From: REEB95 sp035934235
Lineage (GTDB): Bacteria; Pseudomonadota; Alphaproteobacteria; ATCC43930; CGMCC-115725
DNA length: 64,000 nt
Reading direction: 5' to 3'
Assembly (NCBI GenBank): GCA_035934235.1
Contig: DASYYB010000029.1
Coordinates: 79,547-143,546, forward strand
The notes below the pieces were generated by a model, which ran no database searches, was not told the DNA's origin, and was given only the letters and a program-made list of their open reading frames with translations. This document shows, one piece after another, positions 35,526-44,900 of this stretch. A program made the translations under genes and the position numbers. The stretch's first letter is position 1. Each line of letters opens with the position of its first letter.

Positions 35526-36569
35526 TCACGACGCCCGTTGCGATTCCGCCTGCATGGCGCCGCGCGCAATGCGCAATAATGCGGCGCGACAAATAGTTTC
35601 ATCCTTCATGCCCGACGATTTGGCTTGGCGCTCAGCCTCGACGAGCGCTGCCAACACCGCCGCGCCGCGCCGCGCCGGCCAGAGCCGCAACTGACGCTTG
35701 AAACTATCTCTGAGCTTGAAGAACAGGGGCGGCCGTACCGCGGCAATCGCCTCGTCCACGCCGGCGCCCTCATCGAGCCGCGCCGCCGTCCGGTGAAGTT
35801 GCGTGAAATGCCGCAGAGCGGCGCGCAGAATGCGGATCGGCGATTCGCCTTCGGCCAACGCCCGCGTCAGCGCGCGCTCGCACGCGGCCGGGTTGCCTTC
35901 GGCAGCGGCGAGGATGGCGTCGTCGAGCGACAAATCGGCGCTGTCGCCGACCAACACGGCCGCCTCGTCGAGCGACACCGTGCCGCCGTCGCCGGCATAG
36001 AGCGCTAGCTTCTCCAGCTCTTTTCGGCTCAAAGCGCGGTCGCCACCCAACGACGAGACCAAGTAAGCCAGCGCGTCGGCCGCCAAGGTGATGCGGTGGG
36101 CGCGCGCGACTTCGCGCACCAGCGCCTCGATCTCACGCGGTCCGTCGAGATAACAGGCAATCGCGGCGGCGTTCTTGGCGCTCTCGAAAGCACGGCGCAG
36201 ACTCGAACGCGGCTTGAGATCGCCCCCCTCGACGATCACGAAGCCGTCGCCGGCCGGCGGATCGGCAAGATAGCGTGCGAACAGCGCGCCAACGGCATCG
36301 CCGGCGTCGGTCACATGCACCAAGCGCCGGCCGCCCATCAGCGACAGCTGCGCCGCCTCGTCGTGCAAGCGCGTCGGCGCCGCGAGCAGCCCGTCCGCCG
36401 CCAGCGCAGCGACCCGGAAGGCGTCCTTCGGATCGGGAACGATGGCGCGCGCCAGACGCGCAGCGCGCTCGCCGACCAGGCCGCGATCGGGTCCATAGAC
36501 CAGGCAGGCGCGCATGGTCGGATCGGGCGCCGCGAGAAAGGATTCGATGCGGCGAGGCTCGAGTTTCAC
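35526..36569 (-). CDS. holA: DNA polymerase III delta subunit
   Basis: 347 residues. The clamp-loader subunit that opens the beta sliding clamp. CLVYGPDRGLVGERA near residue 25, GGDLKPRSSLRRAFE, LGGDRALSRKELEKLALYAG and the C-terminal QLHRTA region are typical of HolA. The start is the GTG at 36569, giving the family N-terminus VKLEPRRIESFL, 5 bases after lptE. Last gene of DUF3576-leuS-lptE-holA. Confidence 0.93.
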   Translation of the reverse strand: MKLEPRRIESFLAAPDPTMRACLVYGPDRGLVGERAARLARAIVPDPKDAFRVAALAADGLLAAPTRLHDEAAQLSLMGGRRLVHVTDAGDAVGALFARYLADPPAGDGFVIVEGGDLKPRSSLRRAFESAKNAAAIACYLDGPREIEALVREVARAHRITLAADALAYLVSSLGGDRALSRKELEKLALYAGDGGTVSLDEAAVLVGDSADLSLDDAILAAAEGNPAACERALTRALAEGESPIRILRAALRHFTQLHRTAARLDEGAGVDEAIAAVRPPLFFKLRDSFKRQLRLWPARRGAAVLAALVEAERQAKSSGMKDETICRAALLRIARGAMQAESQRAS

Positions 36570-36573
36570 CGGC

Positions 36574-37077
36574 TCAGCGCGCGGCCGTCTGGCGCTGCGA
36601 CCACAGCGACAGTTGCATGTAGATGGCGTCGGCGAGATCTTGGATGGCGCGCTCGCGCGCATCGTTCTCGGCGACGGTTGCCGCCCAGGCGTCGTCTTGC
36701 AGGTTGAAGGCGCTGACGGTTCGGCTGCTACCGGTGATGCTGGTGCCGTCACCGCGCAATGAATAGCTCGCGCCGGCGTTGATTTCCGAACGGGTCGACG
36801 TGGCATTGCGTTGGATGCCGAGATCGGACCGGCTCAAAGTCAAAGTAACTTTCAGCGTATAGCGTGTCGCCAGCAGCGCGCCGCGCGGGTTGAGCTTCTC
36901 GCGCAGCGCCAGCTCCAGCAGCTGGCCTTCGCGGTTTTCGATCGGGTCGACCTTGATGGCGGCAAGCCTGGGATCGTATTCGCCCGCGGTGTGACCGCCG
37001 TATAGCGGATGGAAACCGCAGCCGGCGAGCGGTGCAGCGGCAAGGGCCGCCAGGATGCCGCGCCTAGACCACGACAT
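36574..37077 (-). CDS. lptE: LptE-type LPS-assembly lipoprotein
   Basis: 167 residues. The signal peptide ends at lipobox LAGC (Cys near residue 20), followed by GFHPLYGG, the family hallmark. LptE plugs the LptD outer-membrane channel that inserts lipopolysaccharide. The usual leuS-lptE-holA order is kept; the start lies 14 bases inside leuS. Confidence 0.92.
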   Translation of the reverse strand: MSWSRRGILAALAAAPLAGCGFHPLYGGHTAGEYDPRLAAIKVDPIENREGQLLELALREKLNPRGALLATRYTLKVTLTLSRSDLGIQRNATSTRSEINAGASYSLRGDGTSITGSSRTVSAFNLQDDAWAATVAENDARERAIQDLADAIYMQLSLWSQRQTAAR

Positions 37078-39616
37078 TGACGATCCGATTGGGCACGACG
37101 ATGGTCTTACGCGGTGTCTTGCCGGCCAGCGCGGTGATGACATTCGGCAGGGCGAGCGCCGCTTGGCGCGCATCGGCCTCGCCGACGTCGCGCGGCACCT
37201 CGATCGTGCCGCGCAGCTTGCCGTTGACCTGAACCGCCAGCGTCACCGTCTCGGCGACGGCGAGAGCGGCGTCGGCCTTCGGCCACGGCTCGTCCGCCAG
37301 CAGCCGCTGATGGCCGAGCGCTTGCCACAACGCCTCGGCGAGATGCGGCATCATCGGACCGACGAGGCGCACCGCCGCTTCCAGCGCCTCGCGCACGACC
37401 GCCGCATTGGCATCGGGCTTGGCTTCGATGGCGTTGGTGAGCTCGCGGACGCGCGCGATCGCCCGGTTGAAGCGGAATTTGTCGAGATCGTCGGTGACCA
37501 GCACGACGGTCTGGTGGGTGACGCGCCGGAGATCCTGGTCGGCGGCCGCAAGCTTCGCCGGAATTGCCACGCCGGGCGGCGGCAACGGGTCGTTACGCTC
37601 CGCAACTAGTCTCCACAGCCGGTTGGCGTAGCGCCAAGCGCCTTCGATGCCGGCGTCGGTCCATTCGAGGTCGCGTTCGGGCGGGCTGTCGGACAGCAGA
37701 TAGAGCCGTGCGGTATCGGCACCGTAGGCGTCGACGATGGTCTCGAGTCCGACCACGTTCTTCTTCGATTTTGACATCTTCTCCATGCGCCCGACGGTCA
37801 CCGGCCGACCCTTGGCGTCATGCCAGGCGCTATTGTCGTCGTGCCGGACCTCCTCGGGGAAGAGCCAATTTCCGGCGGCGTCCTGATAGGTTTCGTGGCA
37901 GACCATGCCTTGGGTGAACAGGCCGGCAAATGGCTCCTTGAGCGCCAGATAACCGCAGCGTTCGAGCGCGCGGGTGAAGAAGCGCGAATAGAGCAGGTGC
38001 AGCACCGCGTGCTCGATGCCGCCGATGTACTGGTCGACGGGCATCCAATAGGCGACGTCCTTGCGTTCGAAGGCGGTGGGCGACCGGGGCGAACAAAACC
38101 GCGCGAAATACCACGAACTTTCGAAGAAGGTATCGAAGGTGTCGGTTTCGCGCCGTGCCTTGGCGCCGCAGCGCGGGCAAGCGACGTGTTTCCAGGTCGG
38201 ATGGCGGTCGAGCGGATTGCCCGGCTCGTCGAACGTCACGTCGTCGGGCAGACGCACTGGCAGGTCCTTTTCCGGCACCGGCACGATGCCGCATGTCCCG
38301 CAATGGATCACGGGAATCGGACAGCCCCAATAGCGCTGTCGCGATACGCCCCAATCCCGGAGCCGCCATATCGTCGCGCCGGCGCCGGCCTCGCGCTTTT
38401 CGATCTCGGCGATGGCGCGGCGCTTGGCCGCCGGCACGTCGAGTCCGTCAAGGAACCCCGAATTGATGTGCGTACCATCGCCGGTATAGGCCTCGTCGGC
38501 GATCGCGAAGCTTTTGGCGTCGGCATCGGGCGGCAGCACCACGGGCGTCACCGGCAGCTTGTATTTGCGCGCGAATTCCAGATCGCGCTGGTCGTGCGCC
38601 GGACAGCCGAAGATCGCGCCCGTGCCGTATTCCATCAACACGAAATTGGCGACGTAGACCGGCAGGTTGCGCTTGGTGTCGAACGGATGCGCCGCCTTGA
38701 CGCCGGTGTCGTAACCCATCTTCTCGGCGGTCTCGATCGCCGCCTCGCTGGTACCCATGCGATTGCACTCGGCGATGAAGTCGCGCAGCTTCGTGTCACG
38801 TTCTGCCAGCGCCTCGGCCAGCGGATGGTTGGGGGCGACCGCGACGAAGGACGCGCCGAACAACGTGTCGGGCCGGGTGGTGAACACCTCCAGCCGGTCG
38901 TCGCGTCCGTTCAGCGCGAAGAAGACACGCGCGCCTTCCGAGCGGCCGATCCAATTCTCCTGCATCAGCTTGACGCGCTCGGGCCAGCGTTCGAGCGTCG
39001 CCAGCGCATCGAGCAGCTCGGATGCGAACGCGGTGATCTTGAGGAACCACTGCGATAACAGGCGCTTTTCGACCGGCGCGCCGGACCGCCAGCCGCGGCC
39101 GTCGATCACCTGTTCGTTCGCGAGCACCGTGTTCTCGACCGGATCCCAGTTGACCCACGATTCCTTGCGGTAGGCGAGGCCCGCCGCCAGGAAATCGAGA
39201 AACATTTTCTGTTCGTGCTTGTAATAGTCGGGATGGCAGGTGGCGATCTCGCGCCGCCAGTCATAGGCGATGCCCATCCGCTTCAGCTGCTCGCGCATCA
39301 CCGCGATGTTCGCCAACGTCCAATCGCGCGGATGCTTGCCGGACGCCATCGCCGCGTTCTCGGCCGGCAGGCCGAATGCATCCCAGCCCATCGGATGCAG
39401 CACGTTGAAGCCCTGCGCGCGTTTGTACCGCGCGACCACGTCGCCCATTGTGTAATTGCGGACGTGACCGACGTGCAGTTTCCCCGACGGATAGGGAAAC
39501 ATCTCGAGCACGTAGTATTTCGGGCGCGCCGGGTCGGTCTCGACCTCGAAGCTCTTGCGCTCGCGCCAGACCCGTTGCCAGTGCTCTTCGTTTTCTTTCG
39601 CGTTATACCGCGCCAT
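37064..39616 (-). CDS. leuS: Leucyl-tRNA synthetase
   Basis: 850 residues, class I synthetase. HIGH-type PYPSGKLHVGH (about 40-50), the CP1 editing domain with FTTRPDTLFG, zinc-ribbon-like Cys pairs (CGTCG and CPRCG), and KMSKSKKN near the C-terminal third. MARYNAKENEEHWQ is the typical start. Normal length and uninterrupted. Confidence 0.97.
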   Translation of the reverse strand: MARYNAKENEEHWQRVWRERKSFEVETDPARPKYYVLEMFPYPSGKLHVGHVRNYTMGDVVARYKRAQGFNVLHPMGWDAFGLPAENAAMASGKHPRDWTLANIAVMREQLKRMGIAYDWRREIATCHPDYYKHEQKMFLDFLAAGLAYRKESWVNWDPVENTVLANEQVIDGRGWRSGAPVEKRLLSQWFLKITAFASELLDALATLERWPERVKLMQENWIGRSEGARVFFALNGRDDRLEVFTTRPDTLFGASFVAVAPNHPLAEALAERDTKLRDFIAECNRMGTSEAAIETAEKMGYDTGVKAAHPFDTKRNLPVYVANFVLMEYGTGAIFGCPAHDQRDLEFARKYKLPVTPVVLPPDADAKSFAIADEAYTGDGTHINSGFLDGLDVPAAKRRAIAEIEKREAGAGATIWRLRDWGVSRQRYWGCPIPVIHCGTCGIVPVPEKDLPVRLPDDVTFDEPGNPLDRHPTWKHVACPRCGAKARRETDTFDTFFESSWYFARFCSPRSPTAFERKDVAYWMPVDQYIGGIEHAVLHLLYSRFFTRALERCGYLALKEPFAGLFTQGMVCHETYQDAAGNWLFPEEVRHDDNSAWHDAKGRPVTVGRMEKMSKSKKNVVGLETIVDAYGADTARLYLLSDSPPERDLEWTDAGIEGAWRYANRLWRLVAERNDPLPPPGVAIPAKLAAADQDLRRVTHQTVVLVTDDLDKFRFNRAIARVRELTNAIEAKPDANAAVVREALEAAVRLVGPMMPHLAEALWQALGHQRLLADEPWPKADAALAVAETVTLAVQVNGKLRGTIEVPRDVGEADARQAALALPNVITALAGKTPRKTIVVPNRIVNVVV

Positions 39617-39633
39617 CGCGCGAGGGCCGCGGC

Positions 39634-40242
39634 CTATTGCTGGTTCGAGGCTGTGCTCAGACGGATCTGGCGCGCCCGCGCGAGGATGGCGTTTTCGAGA
39701 TCGACCGACGTGTTCTTGTCGACCGGCGCGTCGACCCAGTTGCCTTTGCTGTCGCGCGCCTGGCGGAAGACGCTGGCGCGCACGCCGTCGGCGCGCAGAT
39801 CGCGGTTGAGGATGAAGATATTGACCTTGAAGCGCTCGTCCGGCGTCTGCGGCGGGCTGAACCAGTCGGTGATGATGACGCCGCCGAACGGATCGGCCGA
39901 GGCCAGCGGCATGAACGAAACGGTGTCGAGGCTCGCATGCCACAGGAACGAATTGACGCCAACACCCGGCGCCCCGCCACCGCCGCTGTTGCTGGCGGTG
40001 TTATTGTTGTTGAAGAAGAGCGACAGGACCGAGCGGTTGCTGTCAGTCTGGGTGCGCGGGTTGAACGACCCTTGCGTGCCCGCGATGTATTTCGGGTCGG
40101 TATGGTACGGGTCCTCGGCGCGCTGCTGGGCGTCAGGATCGTTGCCTTGCCAGCGGTCGTTATTGAACAGACCGCAACCACTCAGCAGCAAAACCGCGCC
40201 AAAGCACAGGAATCCGGCTTTCACGGATCGGTTGAACGCCAT
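39634..40242 (-). CDS. DUF3576 lipoprotein
   Basis: 202 residues. The signal peptide carries lipobox LLSGC. Then come a polar, Asn/Gly-rich linker (FFNNNNTASNSGGGG) and a domain with FLWHASLDTVSFMPLASADPFGGVIITDW, the DUF3576 core. Always found just upstream of leuS in many alphaproteobacteria; function unknown, presumably at the outer membrane. GAGGAG lies 8 bases before the ATG. Confidence 0.88.
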   Translation of the reverse strand: MAFNRSVKAGFLCFGAVLLLSGCGLFNNDRWQGNDPDAQQRAEDPYHTDPKYIAGTQGSFNPRTQTDSNRSVLSLFFNNNNTASNSGGGGAPGVGVNSFLWHASLDTVSFMPLASADPFGGVIITDWFSPPQTPDERFKVNIFILNRDLRADGVRASVFRQARDSKGNWVDAPVDKNTSVDLENAILARARQIRLSTASNQQ

Positions 40243-40401
40243 ACCAACACTCCTCGGAGCTCCCCCCGGAGCTTGCAACCCCGGGTGTACCAATCTTAGC
40301 GCAGCGCCCCTCGGCCCGGCTATACCTTTGAAAACCCAGGGCTGTCCGGCCTGCGGCGTCCGCGGCCTTGACGGGCCGGTTGGCGCTGGCGAGCCTGCCG
40401 C

Positions 40402-41088
40402 ATGTCCGATCCGGCCATGATTTCGATCGCCGCGCGGCTGGCTGCGGTGCGTGCGCAAATCGCCGCCGCCGCCCGGCAGGCCGGCCGTGCGCCTGACGCA
40501 GCCAGGCTGGTCGCGGTCGGCAAGACGCATCCGGCCAGCGCGATCGAAGCCGCATTGGTCGCCGGCCAACGCGATTTCGGCGAGAACCGGGTGCAAGAGG
40601 CGCAGGCGAAATTTCCGGCGCTGAAAGCGCGTTATCCGGACTTGCGGCTGCATCTCATCGGTCCGCTGCAAACCAACAAGGCGCGCGATGCCGTGCGGCT
40701 TTTCGACGTCATCCATACGCTCGATCGGCCGCGCCTGGCTGAATCGCTGGCGCGGGCAATGGAGCAGGAAGGCCGCCGCCCCGCTCTGCTCGTCGAGGTC
40801 AATGTCGGCAACGAACCGCAAAAGGCCGGTATTGCACTCGCGGCCGCCGATGGATTCATTGCCGAGTGCCGGACGCGCTGGCATTTGGCGCTCACCGGGT
40901 TGATGTGCATTCCGCCGGCCGATGCCGATCCGGCGTCGCATTTCGCCGCGCTCGCCGCGCTCGCGCGTCGCAATGGCTTGGCCGAGCTCAGCATGGGAAT
41001 GAGCGGCGACTTCGCACTGGCCGTGGCGCACGGCGCGACGTTGGTGCGCGTCGGCACCGCGATCTTCGGGCCGCGGCCGCGGGTCTAG
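40402..41088 (+). CDS. YggS-family PLP homeostasis protein
   Basis: 228 residues. LVAVGKTHP holds the PLP-binding Lys41; FGENRVQEAQAKFP, HLIGPLQTNK and LSMGMSGDFALAVAHGATLVRVGTAIFG complete the alanine-racemase-like barrel signature. The protein binds pyridoxal phosphate without a known enzymatic reaction and keeps vitamin B6 pools balanced. Tail overlap of 4 bases with the converging YkuD gene. Confidence 0.95.
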   Translation: MSDPAMISIAARLAAVRAQIAAAARQAGRAPDAARLVAVGKTHPASAIEAALVAGQRDFGENRVQEAQAKFPALKARYPDLRLHLIGPLQTNKARDAVRLFDVIHTLDRPRLAESLARAMEQEGRRPALLVEVNVGNEPQKAGIALAAADGFIAECRTRWHLALTGLMCIPPADADPASHFAALAALARRNGLAELSMGMSGDFALAVAHGATLVRVGTAIFGPRPRV

Positions 41089-41585
41089 GTCGCCGCAACG
41101 ACGACGCGGGACGTGGCGTCGGCTTCGGCCACGATACGGCGCAAATCGTCGGGAGCGAGCGCAACGCAGCCTTCGGTTGGTGTGTAATCCGCCGCGGCGA
41201 CGTGCAGGAAGATGGCGCTGCCGGCGCCGGCGATGGCTGGATCGTCGTTGTAGCCCAACACCACCAGCAGGTCATAAAGCCGGTCGTTCCGCCACAACCG
41301 CTCGGCCCGCGCCCGGTACGGCAGCTTGACCGGCCGGTTATAGGCGACATCGGCGGGATCGTCGCACCAGCCGTCATCGTTGGTGATCGGCGCCGTCGGC
41401 AGGCGCGTTACCGGCACGACGCCGCGGTCGGGCCGATATAAGAGCCGCCGCATGACGAAGGCGCCGGCAGGTGTCGCGCCGTCGCCTTCGCGCTTGGTCG
41501 CGCGCACACCGCCCTTACCGAGGGCGCAGCGTAGATGTTGCGCGCCCCAACGCGCCCAGCCGGCGGGTTCGACCAGCAGATCCAT
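41085..41585 (-). CDS. L,D-transpeptidase-like YkuD-domain protein
   Basis: 166 residues with a YkuD fold: CALGKGGV, KREGDGATPAG, and the active-site block running from His128 to TEGCVAL with Cys140. The conserved SHGC is replaced by TEGC, as in the ErfK/YnhG side branch lacking a signal peptide. No export signal is seen. I start at ATG 41585, which has GAGGGGG 6 bases upstream; an ATG 69 bases earlier (41654) has no ribosome-binding site and lies in a palindrome. Confidence 0.85.
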   Translation of the reverse strand: MDLLVEPAGWARWGAQHLRCALGKGGVRATKREGDGATPAGAFVMRRLLYRPDRGVVPVTRLPTAPITNDDGWCDDPADVAYNRPVKLPYRARAERLWRNDRLYDLLVVLGYNDDPAIAGAGSAIFLHVAAADYTPTEGCVALAPDDLRRIVAEADATSRVVVAAT

Positions 41586-41955
41586 CGCCCCCTCTATAGC
41601 CGATCGGCGCAGAAGCTGCGCGTCGGCCACGCCATGTATGGTTAAGTTAACCATAAGTATTCGTATTAACTATACTTTTCATATAATTAACCACTACTTT
41701 GCATTGATTTAGTCTCAAGGTAAATATATCTTCATGATTAATAGAAAGACCGAAACAGGTCTGTCGTTCAGGAAGGATGTTCGAAGCCCGCGGAGGCGCA
41801 TCTCCGCTGGTCCCCTCCCGGTAGGTGCTCTTCGCGGCGCTCCGGACTCCTTCTCCGACGGCCTTTCTCGGTCAAACGCGGCGACTGCGGATCGACCCTT
41901 CCCCCTCCCAGGGTCATCCGCGGACCGCTCGCCAACAGGGATACGGAGAGTTGAC
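41586..41955. promoter_or_regulatory. AT-rich regulatory leader before the PEP-CTERM repeat protein
   Basis: 370 bases without a gene I trust. 41638-41755 is strikingly A/T-rich against a GC-rich background. It contains a perfect palindrome of two 8-base arms, ATGGTTAA and TTAACCAT, around one base (41638-41654), and further TTAA elements at 41666-41669 and 41687-41690. The following 200 bases are GC-rich and would form a long leader. The open frame could extend upstream to an ATG at 41734, but GGAGAG and the signal peptide both favour 41956. Confidence 0.6.
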
Positions 41956-44900
41956 ATGAAGGGTTCCATCCGGACGTTCGCCAAGCATTCGGCCGCCGCA
42001 GTCGCGCTCCTGGCACTGATGGACGGCGCCGCGCTGGCCGCGCAGATTTCCCCCAATCCCAACCCGGCGGGCACCACGATCACGCCCGCGACCGGCACCA
42101 ACGATTCGAACGCCGCGCCGACGACGTATCTCAACCAGGGCGCGATCGACATCGGCGGCAATGCCGGGACGACCTTCACCAACAATTCCGGCGCGACGCT
42201 CAACAACGATGGACAGAATACGCCGAGCGCCACCAACGGCACGATCTCGGTTCACAACGGCGGCACGCTCCAGAACAACGGCACCCTCAACAACATCAAT
42301 CAGGGCAACATCGCCGCCAACGGCACCAACGGCGCCACCCTCAACAACACCGGCAGCCTGACCAACAGCGGGTCGACGATCCTGAGTGAGCTCGACGCGC
42401 TCATCAGCAACGCCGGCACGTTCCTCAACAACCTGGCCGCCACGTTCACCAACGCGACCGGCGCGGTGTTCAGCAACGCTTCAAGCGGCGTTGCCCTCAA
42501 CATGAACACGGGCACGACGTTGGACAACCAAAGCGCCGGCAATGGCGGCAACGCCGGCGTGCAGAACACCGGCACCGTCATGAACATGCTGGGCGCGACC
42601 CTGCACAACGAGTCGGGTGCGACCATCGACAACACCGGCACGACCGGCCAGATCTACAACCTGACCAGCGGCTCGTTGCTCAAGAACGACGGGTCGATCA
42701 CCAACGAACAGGGCGCCCAGCTCTATAACCAGGGCAGCGCGGGGCTCGCCAACACGGGCACGATCACCAATAAGACGAACGGTCAGATCTACAACCAGGG
42801 CAATTCCACCCTGAACAATTCCGGCACCATCGACAATCAGGCGACCGGCCAGTTCTCCAACCAGGGCGGCGCCGAGCTGAACAACGGGTTTAATGGCACC
42901 AGCACCACCGGCGGCTCGTTGACCAACGAGGGCACCTTCACCAACGCCGGCGCCAATACCCGACTCAACAACGAAGGCACCGCCACGCTGACCAACAGCG
43001 GCACGCTGACCAACACCAATGGCGCGTCCATCAACAACACCTCGACCGCCGCCATCGGCATCCAGAACACCGGCGCGGGCGCGACCTTCACCAACCAGGG
43101 CGGCGGCCAGATCGTCAACACCGGCGCGATCACCAACCAGACCGGCGGCACGCTGTCGAATCTCGGCGCCGGCACGACGCTGCACAACATGTCGGGTGGG
43201 CTGCTAACCAACGACGGGACGGGTGTGTCTACGACGACCCTGCTGAATGACAACGCGACGCTGACCAACGAAGGCACCCTGACCAATACCGGCGCCAACG
43301 CGCACTTCACCAACCAGGATCACGGCACCTTCACCAACAACGGCACCTGGAACAACACCGCGGGCGCCGCCTTCACCAACGACCCGGCTTCGACCGTCAA
43401 CAACGGCGCCACCGTCAACTCGGGCGGCTCGACCATCACCAGCAACGGCCTGGGCTCGACCTTCGACGACACGCTGACCGGCACGATCCACAACACCGAC
43501 ACCGGCTCGACCATCGCCAACCAGAACCAGTCGGCGATGACCAACGAGGGTGCGATCACCAACGAGAACAACGCCGCGTTCGTAAACCAGACCGGCGGCT
43601 CTTTCTCCAACAACACAGGCGCCACAATATTGAACGCGACTGGCGCCAGAATCACCAATGACGGCACCTCGAGCGCGCCGACGAGCGCCTTCACCAACAA
43701 AGGCACCATCGACAACAACGCCACCGCGTCGATCGACAACAAGGGCGCGAATGCGCAGTTCACCAACACCGGCATTGGCACGGCGATCAACAACACCGGC
43801 GCGATGGTCAACCAGACCGGCGCCTTCTTCAGTAACCAGGGCGGCGCGCTTATCGCCAACAGCGCCGTCGGCACGATCAACAACAGCGCGACGTTCACCA
43901 ACGACGGCTCGACCGTGCAGAACACCAGCGCGGCCGCGACCGGCATCGACAATACCGCTACCGGCACGTTTACCAACGAGAACGGCGCGACTCTGACGAA
44001 CCGAAGCCAAGCGAGTGTGACCAACGAAGGCACGCTCACCAACAAGACGGGTTCGACAATCCAGAACCTTGCCGACAACACCGGCGCGACCAACGTCGTC
44101 GCCACCTTCAACAACAACGGCGGCACGCTCACCAACACCGCCATGATCATGAACTCGGGCAACGTCACGGGTGCGAGCGCGACGGCCAAGGCGCTGTTCG
44201 AGAACACCAACGGCGGCACGCTTAACAACAATTCGGTCGGCACCATCACTAACGACGGCACCGGTAGCAACGGCCCTGGCCTCGCCGAGTTCGACAACGC
44301 GGCCGCGCTCAACAACGCGTCGGGCGCCTCGATCGACAACAAGGGCGCCAAAGCGACCTTCAACAACCAGAGCGGCGGCACCGTCACCAACAGCGGCAGC
44401 GTCACGAACGAACAAGGCGCGGCGCTCAACAACGTCGGCGGCGCGGCGGGTGCGGAATTCACCACGACCGGCGCGGGCGCGACCCTTCTCAACGAGACGG
44501 GTGGCACCATCACCAACGATGGCACCGGCGCCGGCAACGCTCATTTCAATGCGATCAGCGGCGGCACCATCACCAACGCGGCGGGCGCCTCGATCGATAA
44601 CAAGGGCTCGAACGCCAACTTCCACGTCCATAACGGCGGCACGCTGACCAACAGCGGCTCGTTCCTCAACGAGCTGAGTGCGATCTTCACCACCCTCACC
44701 GGCGGCTTGACCACCAACAACGGCACCATCACCAACCAGACCGGCGGCAACGTCACGGTCCAGTCGGGCGCAACGCTCAACGGCACGGGCACCTACACCC
44801 AGACCGGCGCGACCAGCAACACCACGGTCGATGGCACCTGGACTCAGAATCTGACCGATATCGAGAACGGCAATCTCAACGGTTCCGGCACGGTCAACGG

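Noticed and set aside
41586..41654. Upstream start of the YkuD protein at 41654
   Set aside because: No ribosome-binding site, and the added residues precede the family N-terminus; ATG 41585 has a clear GAGGGGG.
41734..41955. Longer start for the PEP-CTERM protein at ATG 41734
   Set aside because: It would place 74 charged residues before an obvious signal peptide, while GGAGAG sits correctly before ATG 41956.
42120..44750. Regularly recurring short DNA repeats that might suggest a CRISPR array
   Set aside because: The repeats are degenerate, in one open frame with a signal peptide and sorting signal, have no constant repeat/spacer lengths, and no cas gene is near.
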